Positions 25,103 to 34,160 of a stretch of 38,026 nt of DNA are shown in pieces. The stretch spans positions 1 through 38,026 of the forward strand of contig JADGOH010000009.1 in the NCBI GenBank assembly GCA_017883025.1, in the 5' to 3' direction. Numbering within the stretch: position 1 is the first letter of the stretch; every line of letters begins with the position of its first letter. The DNA comes from Acidimicrobiales bacterium. Its GTDB lineage: Bacteria > Actinomycetota > Acidimicrobiia > Acidimicrobiales > RAAP-2. Made by a program: the position numbers and the translations under genes. The notes under the pieces were generated by a model, which saw nothing but the letters and a program-made list of their open reading frames with translations, did no database searches and had not been told where the DNA came from.

Positions 25103-25870
25103 ATGACCCCATCACCTGCAACCCCCCACGCCACCGACGACCGGTTCGCCGGGCAGGTCGTCCTCGTCACCGGCTCCTCCTCGGGCATCGGCGCCGAGGC
25201 GGCCCGGCGGTTCGGAGCCTCGGGCGCCACCGTGGTCGTGAACTCGATGACGTCGGTCGACGCCGGCCGTGCGCTGGCCGCAGAACTGCCCGATGCCACC
25301 TATGTCCAGGCCGACGTGGCCGACGAGGCCGACGCCACCCGGCTGATCGCGGAGGTGGTCGCCACCCACGGCCGACTCGACGTCCTGGTGAACAACGCCG
25401 GCACCACCGCGGTGATCCCCCACGACGATCTCGAGGCCGCCAGCCCCGACGTGTGGCGCCGGATCTACGACACCAACGTGATCGGCACCTGGCAGGTCAC
25501 GGTGGCCGCCGTGCCCCATCTGCGGGCCTCCGGCAACGGGCAGGTGGTCAACGTCTCGTCGCTGGCCGGCGAGCGACCGGTCGGCAGCTCCATCCCCTAC
25601 GCCTGCTCGAAGGCGGCCATGAGCCATATGACCCGCCTGCTGGCCAACACCCTCGGACCCGACATCCGGGTCAACGCCGTGGCCCCTGGGCTGGTCGACA
25701 CCCCGTGGACCGCCGACTGGGACGTGGTGCGCGAGTTCGTGCGGGCCCAGGCCCCGCTGCAGCGGTCGGCCACCCCCGACGACGTGGCCGAGGTGATCAT
25801 CGGGCTCGCCCGCTCGACCTACGTGACGGGCCAGGTGGTCCTGGTCGACGGCGGGCTCAGCCTTCGTTGA
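25103..25870 (+). CDS. Short-chain dehydrogenase/reductase (SDR)
   Basis: VVLVTGSSSGIGAEAARRF, LDVLVNNAGTT, YACSKAAMSHMTR, GQVVLVDGGLSL. Confidence 0.94.
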   Translation: MTPSPATPHATDDRFAGQVVLVTGSSSGIGAEAARRFGASGATVVVNSMTSVDAGRALAAELPDATYVQADVADEADATRLIAEVVATHGRLDVLVNNAGTTAVIPHDDLEAASPDVWRRIYDTNVIGTWQVTVAAVPHLRASGNGQVVNVSSLAGERPVGSSIPYACSKAAMSHMTRLLANTLGPDIRVNAVAPGLVDTPWTADWDVVREFVRAQAPLQRSATPDDVAEVIIGLARSTYVTGQVVLVDGGLSLR

Positions 25871-26411
25871 CCCGTTCGTCCCAGGTGCCGCGGTCGAGGC
25901 GCCAGATGCAGTGGGCCGCCGAGGGGAAGTGGGGCAGCACCCGCTCCTCCCACGGGGTGAACCCGAGGCGGGCGGCCACCGCCTCGGACCGGGTGTTGCC
26001 GGGCAGGATCACGCTGTGGAGCACGTCCTCGCCCAGCTCCTCGAACCCGTAGCGCACCGATCGCGCGCCGGCCTCCGTGGCGTACCCGAGGCCCCAGGCG
26101 CCGGGGTCCAGCATCCAGCCGACCTCGACGCCCGGCCATTCGGGCTCCGGCCGCCAGTAGAGCCCGGCCCGGCCCACGAAGCGGCCGCTCCCCCGCTCCT
26201 CGAGCGCCCACTGCCCGAGGCCGAGCAGCTCCCACAGCCCGGCGAGGGAGGTGAGCGATCCCCATGTCTGGGTCCGGGTGAAGTCGTCGGGCACGTGCAG
26301 CGCCGCCCGGACCTCGTCGCTCGCCATGATGGCGAAGAGCGGGTCGAGGTCTTCGGCACGGAAGGGCCGAAGGGTGAGCCGCTCGGTGGTCAGGGTCGGG
26401 CAGGCGGGCAC
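25857..26411 (-). CDS. GNAT family N-acetyltransferase (RimJ/RimL-like)
   Basis: LTTERLTLRPFRAEDLDPLFAI, GWMLDPGAWGLGYATEAGARSVRYGF. Confidence 0.88.
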   Translation of the reverse strand: MPACPTLTTERLTLRPFRAEDLDPLFAIMASDEVRAALHVPDDFTRTQTWGSLTSLAGLWELLGLGQWALEERGSGRFVGRAGLYWRPEPEWPGVEVGWMLDPGAWGLGYATEAGARSVRYGFEELGEDVLHSVILPGNTRSEAVAARLGFTPWEERVLPHFPSAAHCIWRLDRGTWDERVNEG

Positions 26412-26464
26412 GGGAGCCAGTCAACCACCGGTCCACCGGCCGCGGCCACCGGTACGCTGCGGGC

Positions 26465-27247
26465 GTGCCCGCAACCCCGTCCGGCGGCCAGACGGAGGCC
26501 CCCGTCCCCCCGCGTCGAGCCGGCGGGCCGTGGACGTGGAGGGTGCCCGGGGTGCCGGCGGAGCGGCTGCCTCTCCTGCTCCACCTCGCCCAGCGCCCGC
26601 TTCCCGTCGGTGCGGCGGTCGACCTCGAGGTCCGGTGGCCCGGCGAATCCGACCGACTCGACGCCCTCCTGGTCGGCGGCGGGTTCACGGTCCGGTCGGT
26701 TTCGCGGTCCGGGGCTGCGGGCGCCGTCCGGGCCCGGGTGGTGCGCGAGCGCACGCTGGCCGACACCGTCGGGCCGGGGATGCGGCTGCTCGTCTGCGGC
26801 GTCAATCCGTCGATCTACTCTGCCGACGCCGGCGTCGGGTACGCCCGCCCGGGCAACCGGTTCTGGCCGGCCGCCCTCGCCGCCGGACTGGTCGATGCCG
26901 ACCGGGACCCGGTGGCCGCCCTGGCCGCCGGCATGGGGATGACCGACTTCGCCAAACGGGCGACGCGGACGGCCGCCGAGGTCACCCGTGAGGAGCACGA
27001 GGTCGGGTTCGCCCGGGTCTCGGCGTTGGTCGGATGGCTCCGCCCGGGTGCCGTGTGCTTCGTCGGCCTGTCGGGCTGGCGCACCGTCGTGGACCGCCGT
27101 GCGGTGCCGGGCGTGCAGCCGGCGACCATCGCCGGCCGGCCCGCCTACGTCATGCCGTCCACGAGCGGGCTCAACGCCCGGACGCCGCCCGCCGAGCTGG
27201 CCCGACACCTGTCGGCGGCCGCAGCGCTCGCAGCGACGATCGACTGA
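26465..27247 (+). CDS. mug: Mismatch-specific uracil/thymine-DNA glycosylase (MUG/TDG-like) with N-terminal extension
   Basis: LLVCGVNPSIYSADAGVGYARPGNRFWPAA, MGMTDFAKRATRTAAEVT, VMPSTSGLNARTP. Confidence 0.85.
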   Translation: MPATPSGGQTEAPVPPRRAGGPWTWRVPGVPAERLPLLLHLAQRPLPVGAAVDLEVRWPGESDRLDALLVGGGFTVRSVSRSGAAGAVRARVVRERTLADTVGPGMRLLVCGVNPSIYSADAGVGYARPGNRFWPAALAAGLVDADRDPVAALAAGMGMTDFAKRATRTAAEVTREEHEVGFARVSALVGWLRPGAVCFVGLSGWRTVVDRRAVPGVQPATIAGRPAYVMPSTSGLNARTPPAELARHLSAAAALAATID

Positions 27248-27338
27248 CGGCCCGGTACACGGGGCCTGGCCATCGGGTGGGTTCGTCGGGACGCGGGCCG
27301 GACACCGGGCCCGGCGGAATGGTCCCGCCAACCCCGGC

Positions 27339-27638
27339 TCAGGACAGGCCGGGCAGCGGGTCGTAGTGGTCGACCTCGGGCTGGCCCTCGAAGAACGGCT
27401 GGATGTGGGACCGCCACTCGGCGAAGGCCGGGGACTCCCGGAAGCCGGGGACGTGGTCCTCGAGCGTCTCCCAGCCCACGAGCAGGAGGTACCGGTCAGG
27501 GGACTCGATCCCCCGTCGGAGGGCGAAGGAGCGGAAGCCCGGTGCGGCCGAGATGACCTCCCGGGCCCGGGTGACGGCCGCCTGGAACTCCTCGTGGGAG
27601 TCCGGGCGGACGGTGATCAATGCGTGCTCGAGGACCAT
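27339..27638 (-). CDS. Antibiotic biosynthesis monooxygenase (ABM) domain protein
   Basis: ALITVRPDSHEEFQAAVTRAREVISAAPGFRSFALRRGIESPDRYLLLVGWETLEDH. Confidence 0.85.
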   Translation of the reverse strand: MVLEHALITVRPDSHEEFQAAVTRAREVISAAPGFRSFALRRGIESPDRYLLLVGWETLEDHVPGFRESPAFAEWRSHIQPFFEGQPEVDHYDPLPGLS

Positions 27639-27718
27639 GCCCCGACGCTACCGTCGCCGGCGTCCGGGTAGCGTCGCAGGTACGCGCGCACGGGTGCCGC
27701 GGACCGTGAGGAGCCACC

Positions 27719-28381
27719 GTGAAGATCGAGATCTGGTCGGACGTCGTCTGCCCCTGGTGCTACGTCGGGAAGCGGAACCTCGAGGTGGCGCTGGCCGGAT
27801 TCCCCCACGCCGACCACGTCACCGTCGAGTGGCGCAGCTTCGAACTGGACCCGACGACGCCGAACCGGGTGGAGCTGTCCATGGACGAGGTGCTCGAGCG
27901 CAAGTACGGGATGAGCCCCGACCAGGCGTCGACGGCCAACCGCCAGATGACCGAGCTGGCCGCCACGGTCGGCCTCGAGTACCACCTCGACCGGGTGCAG
28001 ATCGGGAACACCTTCGTCGCCCACCGCCTCATCCACCTCGCCGCTGACGAGGGACTCGGCGGCGCCATGAAGGAGCGGCTCCTGCGGGCCTACTTCACCG
28101 AGGGACGGGCGGTCTCGGACCCCGCCACCCTGGCCGAACTGGCGGCCGAGGTCGGGCTCGACACCGACCGCGTGGCCGAGGTCCTGTCCACCGACGTGTA
28201 CGCCGACGAGGTCCGCGCCGACGAGGCCCGGGCGGTCGAGCTGGGCTCGACCGGCGTGCCCTTCTTCGTGCTCGACGGCCGCTTCGGGATCCCCGGAGCC
28301 CAGCCCCCCGACGTACTGCTGCGCCTGCTGCACCGCGCCTGGGACTCGTCGGAGGAGGCCGCCGCCGCCCCGGCGGACTGA
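27719..28381 (+). CDS. DsbA family oxidoreductase, FrnE-like
   Basis: MKIEIWSDVVCPWCYVGKRNLE (CPWC), FVAHRLIHLA, GSTGVPFFVLDGRFGIPGAQPPDVL. GTG start. Confidence 0.93.
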   Translation: MKIEIWSDVVCPWCYVGKRNLEVALAGFPHADHVTVEWRSFELDPTTPNRVELSMDEVLERKYGMSPDQASTANRQMTELAATVGLEYHLDRVQIGNTFVAHRLIHLAADEGLGGAMKERLLRAYFTEGRAVSDPATLAELAAEVGLDTDRVAEVLSTDVYADEVRADEARAVELGSTGVPFFVLDGRFGIPGAQPPDVLLRLLHRAWDSSEEAAAAPAD

Positions 28382-28431
28382 CGGGGGACACGACCTGTCC
28401 CGGGGGTCGGGTCCGCCGCTACCATCGGCAG

Positions 28432-28914
28432 ATGTCCGACATGCTGGCCCGCACGGCCCATCTGCCCGAGGTCGACTTCGCGCCCGGCGATCCGGTCGTG
28501 ACCGAAGGCGGTGCGAGTGGGGAGATCTGGATCCTCGTGTCCGGCGTGCTGACCGTCCGCAAGGGCGCAGAACTGGTGAACTCGATCTCGCATCCGGGGG
28601 CGGTCGTGGGCGAGATCTCGGTCCTCCTGGGCACCGACCACGGGGCCACGGTCGAAGCCGCCGAGGCCAGCCGCCTCCGGGTGGCTCGGGACGGACGGGC
28701 CTTCCTCGGCGAGGACCCCGACCTGTTGCGATCCGTGGCCGTCGGGCTCGCCGAGCGCCTCAACTTCGTGACGACCTACCTGGCCGACCTCAAGCACCAG
28801 TACGGCGACGCCCCCGGACTGTCGATGGTGTCGGAGGTGCTGAGCCGGCTGGCGGCCCAGCAGCAGCCATCGGCCCGGCCCGGGTCGGCACGGGACCCCG
28901 ACCCCGAGTACTGA
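28432..28914 (+). CDS. Single-domain cyclic nucleotide-binding-like (CRP/PKA-fold) protein
   Basis: FAPGDPVVTEGGASGEIWILVSGVLTVRK...PGAVVGEISVLLGTDHGATVEAAEAS; no HTH after the sensor fold. Confidence 0.82.
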   Translation: MSDMLARTAHLPEVDFAPGDPVVTEGGASGEIWILVSGVLTVRKGAELVNSISHPGAVVGEISVLLGTDHGATVEAAEASRLRVARDGRAFLGEDPDLLRSVAVGLAERLNFVTTYLADLKHQYGDAPGLSMVSEVLSRLAAQQQPSARPGSARDPDPEY

Positions 28915-28931
28915 GCCGGACCGACGGCCCG

Positions 28932-28947
28932 GGGCTGCCAGCAGCCC
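28932..28947. terminator. Candidate bidirectional terminator hairpin between convergent genes
   Basis: Perfect GGGCTG-CCAG-CAGCCC hairpin between stops at 28914 (+) and 28949 (-). Confidence 0.45.
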
Positions 28948-28948
28948 G

Positions 28949-29698
28949 TCAAAAGACCGTGCGGGCGGGTGGGGCGTCGTCGGTGAGCGCACAGGTCTCG
29001 CTGCCCATGATCGACACCCACCGGGCATGCCCTGTCGTCAGGTCGACCTCGACCCTGGCCGGGGTCTTGCCGATCTGCGTGCCGGCGTTGAACACCCAGG
29101 TGTCGCCGATCCGGTCGGCCCACGAGCCGGCCTCGGTGGACGGCGCCTGGTGGACGTGGCCGGTCAGGACGACGTCGGGCCGGTACTCGCCGATCCATGC
29201 CAGGACGTCGGGGTCCCCGTAGTCCTTGCGGCCGGTCCAGCACGTGGGCGAACCGAGCGGCGGCCAGTGGTACACCCAGACCCAGCGTGCGGGCCGACGG
29301 GCGGCGTCACGCTCGAACCGCGCGACCGCCTCCTCCCGGCCCACCGGACCGTCCCACCACGGGCAGATGGTCACGAGCGTGTCGTCCAGGAGCAGCGAGT
29401 CCCCGTCGGTCGGGATGCCCGCCGCCCGCGCCTCGGCCAGCCACAGCGCGGACTGCTCTCCCGCGGCGTCGGGCCCGGTCAGGTCGTGGTTTCCCGAGCT
29501 GACGGCCACCGTGGTCGCCCCGTCGAGCAGGGCCAGGTAGTTCAGGATCACGACGGACTGGGCGTCGAGCGGCACCGGTGAGGCGATGTTGAGGCTGTCG
29601 CCGGCCACCACGACGAGGTCGAATTCCGGGCCTGCCCCGACCACCCAATCGAGCTGGGGCAAGTTGTAGTGGAGGTCGGAGACGAGGAGGATGCGCAT
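28949..29698 (-). CDS. Metallophosphoesterase
   Basis: MRILLVSDLHYNLPQLDW, VVAGDSLN, SSGNHDLTG, VVLTGHVHQAP. Confidence 0.92.
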   Translation of the reverse strand: MRILLVSDLHYNLPQLDWVVGAGPEFDLVVVAGDSLNIASPVPLDAQSVVILNYLALLDGATTVAVSSGNHDLTGPDAAGEQSALWLAEARAAGIPTDGDSLLLDDTLVTICPWWDGPVGREEAVARFERDAARRPARWVWVYHWPPLGSPTCWTGRKDYGDPDVLAWIGEYRPDVVLTGHVHQAPSTEAGSWADRIGDTWVFNAGTQIGKTPARVEVDLTTGHARWVSIMGSETCALTDDAPPARTVF

Positions 29699-29832
29699 GG
29701 GCCGGGTCGCCCGGTGCGGGAGGTACGGGCGCCCCGGAGCCTAGGCGGAGGACGCCGTGCCTCCGGACATGCCACGCCGTCCGGGTCCGTCGTCCGACGC
29801 CTACAGTCGGGGCGGACGCGATCGGAGGCCTC

Positions 29833-30558
29833 GTGGACGACAGCGAACTGGCCCGCCGGTCAGCGACGAACTTCGGCGAGATGCTGGCGACCATCGGTCG
29901 GTACGGCGTCGGCCCCGATGCAGAGATCCGCCGTCCGGACGCGGTGGGCGCGGCCATCGACGCGCTGGGCGACAACCCGTGGTTCAACGCGGTCGTCGTG
30001 CCGGCGGACGCTGCCCCCCCAGCCGACGATCCGCTCCTCCCCTACTGCCTGTGGACCTTCGTCGACCATGCCGAGGGGAGGATCGAGGACCCCCAGATCG
30101 CGACACCGTGCATGGGCCTCGCACTTGAGGACGCGCCCCGGACGGCGGGTGGCGGCCCGGTCGAGGTGGTGTCCCCGTCGTTGGGCGTGGTGGGCGCCAT
30201 GAACGACCGTGCCTACGACAGCGGGCCGGCGTTCGGTCCGTTGGCCGTGCGCCTCGCCGACGACCGTGTCCGCACCCACGGGCTGCTCGCCGACGGGCGA
30301 CCCGTCTGCGTGGCCATGACGTTGACGCTCGGCGACGACCTCGGGATCCACTACGTGGCCACCGAGGCCGGTCACCGGCGGCGGGGGCTCGCCACGACGC
30401 TGCTCACCGAGGTCATGGAGCGGGCGCGGTCCGATGGGTTGCGCACCGCCACCCTCCAGGCCAGTCCGGACGGCCGACCCGTCTATCGGAGGATGGGGTT
30501 CCGGGAGGTCGGCCTGATGCGCGGATTCGTCCGGACCGGCACGGCACCGGGGCCCTGA
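29833..30558 (+). CDS. GNAT family N-acetyltransferase with N-terminal extension
   Basis: IHYVATEAGHRRRGLATTLLTEVMERARSDGLRTATLQASPDGRPVYRRMGFREVG. GTG start. Confidence 0.86.
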   Translation: MDDSELARRSATNFGEMLATIGRYGVGPDAEIRRPDAVGAAIDALGDNPWFNAVVVPADAAPPADDPLLPYCLWTFVDHAEGRIEDPQIATPCMGLALEDAPRTAGGGPVEVVSPSLGVVGAMNDRAYDSGPAFGPLAVRLADDRVRTHGLLADGRPVCVAMTLTLGDDLGIHYVATEAGHRRRGLATTLLTEVMERARSDGLRTATLQASPDGRPVYRRMGFREVGLMRGFVRTGTAPGP

Positions 30559-30634
30559 GTCCCGAGGAGTGCACCGCCGACCCGGGAGCGGGTGCTCCGG
30601 TGTTCGCCTCCGCGTCGCCCGCTGCCCCAGCGGC

Positions 30635-31537
30635 TCAGACCCCGGCGACCGCCGGCGACAGCGCCCGCCACTCGTCCATGGGGACCTGGCCGAGGTCGCT
30701 GCCCAGGACCTGGAGGAGGACGTGGTCGGCCCCGGCGTCGAGGTGCTCGCGCACCCGGGCCACGACGGCAGCCTCGTCCCCCTGGACGACGAGCGCGTCG
30801 GCCAGCTTCTCGGACCCGCCGCGGACGAAGTCGTCCTCGGTGAATCCCTGGCGCAGCCAGCTGTTCCGGTAGTTGGGCAGGCCCGTGTAGATGTCGAGGT
30901 GGTCGTGGGCCCGGCGCAGTCCCTCGGTGCGGTCCTGTCCAAGCACCGCCGCCTGCTCCACGACGAGCAGTGGGTAGGGCCCGAGGGTCTGTCGGGCCGA
31001 GGCCGTGTGCTCGGGGGTCACCAGGTACGGGTGGGCCCCGGCGGTCCGGTCGCGGGCCAGCTCGAGCATCTTCGGTCCCAGGGCGGCGAGCACGATCGGC
31101 GGGCGCACGGCGTCGGCGCCGAAGTAGGGGGCCGAGTCGAGGTCGTCGAGGTACTCGGACATGGCCTGGAGCGGCGGGCGGTAGGTGACCTTGCGGTCAC
31201 GCTCGAGCGGACGCTGATGGCTCACCCCCAACCCGACAACGAACCGGCGCGGCGCCAACGACTCGATGAGTCGGATGGCTCCGTTGGCCGCCATCGCACC
31301 CCGGGCGTAGATGTTGGCGATCCCGGTTCCCACCACCAGCCGGCTGGTGGCGGCCAGGTATGCCTGGGCGGCCGAGAACGACTCGCGTCCGTAGGCCTCG
31401 CCGTACCAGAGCGAACCGTACCCGAGGGATTCGATTTCGGCGGCGGCGTCCTGTGCGGCTGGGCCGGGCAGGGCCTCGAGTGCGGGGGTCCAGAGTCCGG
31501 TGCGGTTGGCTCGGAGGGCGTCGACAGCGCTGGTCAT
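30635..31537 (-). CDS. LLM-class (F420-dependent-type) oxidoreductase
   Basis: IESLGYGSLWYGEAYGRESFSAAQAYLAATSRLVVGTGIANIYARG, LAPRRFVVGLGVSH. Confidence 0.9.
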   Translation of the reverse strand: MTSAVDALRANRTGLWTPALEALPGPAAQDAAAEIESLGYGSLWYGEAYGRESFSAAQAYLAATSRLVVGTGIANIYARGAMAANGAIRLIESLAPRRFVVGLGVSHQRPLERDRKVTYRPPLQAMSEYLDDLDSAPYFGADAVRPPIVLAALGPKMLELARDRTAGAHPYLVTPEHTASARQTLGPYPLLVVEQAAVLGQDRTEGLRRAHDHLDIYTGLPNYRNSWLRQGFTEDDFVRGGSEKLADALVVQGDEAAVVARVREHLDAGADHVLLQVLGSDLGQVPMDEWRALSPAVAGV

Positions 31538-31898
31538 CGCGCCACTGTAGGGGTCCGGCCCCGGGGCATGGTCCGGGACCGCTACCCCACCGGGCACACC
31601 GTCACCGTCACCGTCCTCGTGGCTCGGCCTGGATGGCCGTCCTGGGGTCCGGAAGGAATCCGCCCTCCGTGGTGGCTGGGGGACGGGAGCGCACCGGAGT
31701 CTGTGGGGTGGACGGAGTGCGCTGCGACCCGGACGGTACGACGCGCCGCTCGCGCAGGTGCCGGAAGTCATCGCGCACGGGACCGGCAGGGACAGCCGCG
31801 ACAACAGCATGCAGTGCCGTCGGTGCGTTGACGAGTGCTCCGACGAGGCGTCGTCGGCCAGCCGGGCCTGCTGAGCGTCATACGACGCCGGTCCCGGG

Positions 31899-33365
31899 TC
31901 AGATCGGAGCGAACGCCCCCGAGGCGATGCGCACCCGCGTGCCGATGAGCTCTTCGGCACAGGCCGATGCCGCCAACGCCGGGTCGTCACCGATCGACAC
32001 GCACCGCCGGCCGTCGTCGGTGTCGCACACCGCCACCACCCGCACCGGGTCCAACCCGTCGAACGTCACCGTGTACGTGGTCACGGTGCCGGCCCCGTCG
32101 TACCCGTCGATCGTCCCGACCGCGTCGACCACGTCGGTCACCGACGCCACCTCGTAGGCCAGGTCGGCCAGGAGCGGCGGGCGGGCATCGGGTCGGGCCG
32201 ACCAGACGCCCAGTCCGGGCTTGGTCAGCAGCCCGCTGACGGTGCTCACCATGCCCAGCCGGTCCGGAGCGTCGCGCAGTCGCGTGACGACGGCGGCCAT
32301 CGCCTGGAGCACGAAGTTGTTGAACGGCCCGCCGGCGAAGGCCATGCCGCCGGTGACCGTCGGCGTTCCGGCCGGATCGAGGCCGAGGGCCCGCTGCTGG
32401 ACCCGGACCGCCGCCGGAAAGCAGCTGTAGACCTCGGTGACCTCGACGTCTGCAATGGGGAGCCCGAGCCACGCCGCGGCAGTTTCGCCGAGGACCTCCA
32501 TGGCCGGCCAGGTGTCGATACGGGCCCGACAGAGCACCGACACCGCATGGCTGGACTCCAGCCCGACCCGGGGGAACACCCACCGGTCGGCCGGCACCCC
32601 GAGGCGCTCGGCCGCTCCGACCGAGCACAGCACCAGGGCCGCGGCCTGGTTGACCGTCCACTGGGTCGAGTGCCACTTGTTGTAGGGGAAGGCGAGCGGC
32701 CGATTCCCGGGCGACGGGGTGTCGAGCCACGCGGCGTCCACCGTACGACGGAAGGCGGCGTCGGGGTTCTGCACGGAGACCTGGGCGAACCGGGCCCACA
32801 GCTCCGAGATCTCGGAGCGGTGCTCGGCGACCGTCCGGCCGTCGGCGGCCCGGAGGGCGTTCTCGATCATGGCGTACTGCTGGACCGGTTCCCACAGTCG
32901 GTGGGCGACCTCGACGGGCTCGAGGATGGGTCCCGTCCGGGCGCGCACGACGTCGGGCACCGCGCCCGGTTGGTCCGTCTCGGTCGGTCGCCGCCCGGCC
33001 CGCTCCTGGTCCCGGGCCCACCGTTTCGCCTCGCCGCCGACCACGACCGCCACCTCGGAGGCGCCCGACAGGATGGCGGCCAGCGCGTCGTTCACCAGGC
33101 TCTGCTGGGGGATCCCGAGCTCCGCCAGGTGGGTCGTGGCCCCTGTCGCGCCGATGCGCTCCGCCACCAGGCGCGCCGGGTCCGGATACGCCCAGCTCCC
33201 CTGGGGCACGGCCACCCGGTCCACGGCGGCCGCAAGTCCCCGACCGCCGGCGTCGGCCAGTGCGGCCGCAGTCGCTCCGGCCATGAGCTCGCACGCCTCG
33301 GCGTCGTCGGAGGCGGTGCCCACGCCGACCAGGACGGGCATGCGCGGGTCGAGTGCGCCGGTCAC
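31899..33365 (-). CDS. Thiolase-like protein type 1 (TLP1/SCP2-thiolase-like) with C-terminal additional domain
   Basis: Thiolase-fold protein (MPVLVGVGTASDD..., LVNDALAAILSGASEVAVVVGGEAKR, EVTEVYSCFPAAVRVQQRALGLDP) with extra C-terminal beta-rich domain. GTG start 33365 overlaps the upstream stop (GTGA). Confidence 0.85.
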   Translation of the reverse strand: MTGALDPRMPVLVGVGTASDDAEACELMAGATAAALADAGGRGLAAAVDRVAVPQGSWAYPDPARLVAERIGATGATTHLAELGIPQQSLVNDALAAILSGASEVAVVVGGEAKRWARDQERAGRRPTETDQPGAVPDVVRARTGPILEPVEVAHRLWEPVQQYAMIENALRAADGRTVAEHRSEISELWARFAQVSVQNPDAAFRRTVDAAWLDTPSPGNRPLAFPYNKWHSTQWTVNQAAALVLCSVGAAERLGVPADRWVFPRVGLESSHAVSVLCRARIDTWPAMEVLGETAAAWLGLPIADVEVTEVYSCFPAAVRVQQRALGLDPAGTPTVTGGMAFAGGPFNNFVLQAMAAVVTRLRDAPDRLGMVSTVSGLLTKPGLGVWSARPDARPPLLADLAYEVASVTDVVDAVGTIDGYDGAGTVTTYTVTFDGLDPVRVVAVCDTDDGRRCVSIGDDPALAASACAEELIGTRVRIASGAFAPI

Positions 33366-33697
33366 GTGGCGACCGGATCGTCGGCGGTGGTGGCGGCTTC
33401 GGTGGTGGCGACTGCCGGGCCGGCGACGACGCGGCGCCGACGCAGCATCCGACCCAGCTCGCGCCACGTAAGCTCGACGGCGCCGTTGGCGACGGCCTCC
33501 GCCCGGGCACGCTCCGGCAGGTCGTAGTGGGCATGGTGGGGCCGTCCGGGCTTGTCCTGGAACCACGCCCGACGCATCCCCATGCGGTCGGCGAAGTCGT
33601 GGAGCTCCTCATCGGTGTCGGCCACCAGGTGGGACCAGCGGTCGTCGACCGGGCCGAGGTGCGCCGGCTGCCGCCAGTCGTCCAGATAGACCGTCAT
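33362..33697 (-). CDS. DUF4031 domain protein
   Basis: MTVYLDDWRQPAHLGPVDDRWSHLVADTDEELHDFADRMGMRRAWFQDKPGRPHHAHYDLPERAR resembles DUF4031. Confidence 0.85.
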   Translation of the reverse strand: MTVYLDDWRQPAHLGPVDDRWSHLVADTDEELHDFADRMGMRRAWFQDKPGRPHHAHYDLPERARAEAVANGAVELTWRELGRMLRRRRVVAGPAVATTEAATTADDPVAT

Positions 33698-33722
33698 CGC
33701 CGCCGGCCCGGTGCCGCCGCGC

Positions 33723-34091
33723 TCAGACGACCCGGCCCGGGCCGCCCGAGCCGTCCACGACGGGCAGCTCGGCGGCAGCCCATGCCACCATGCCGCCGGC
33801 CACGTTGCGCACGTCATACCCGGCGCCAGCCAGGTGGTGGGCGACCGAACCCGACCGCCCGCCCACCCGGCACATGCAGACGATCGTCCGGTCGGTCGGG
33901 AGCTCACCCATGCGGTCCACGATCTGGCCCATGGGCAGGTGGACGGCGACCGTGGCGTGACCGGCGGTCCACTCGTCGTCCTCACGGACGTCGAGCATCA
34001 GCGCGCCGGCGGCCACGAGGCGGTCGGCCTCGGTGACGTCGACGTCGGTCACGGTCGCTGGCACGGAGGCATCGGAGGCAGGAGCAGGCAC
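33723..34091 (-). CDS. Rhodanese-like domain protein
   Basis: LMLDVREDDEWTAGHATVAVHLPMG, IVCMCRVGGRSGSVAHHLAGAGYDVRNVAGGMVAW. Confidence 0.93.
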   Translation of the reverse strand: MPAPASDASVPATVTDVDVTEADRLVAAGALMLDVREDDEWTAGHATVAVHLPMGQIVDRMGELPTDRTIVCMCRVGGRSGSVAHHLAGAGYDVRNVAGGMVAWAAAELPVVDGSGGPGRVV

Positions 34092-34160
34092 GGCCTCACG
34101 GTAGCGGAGCTGACTCCGTCCACCGCGCGACCACCGGAGGGCCCAGGCGGCACGTCGGGG

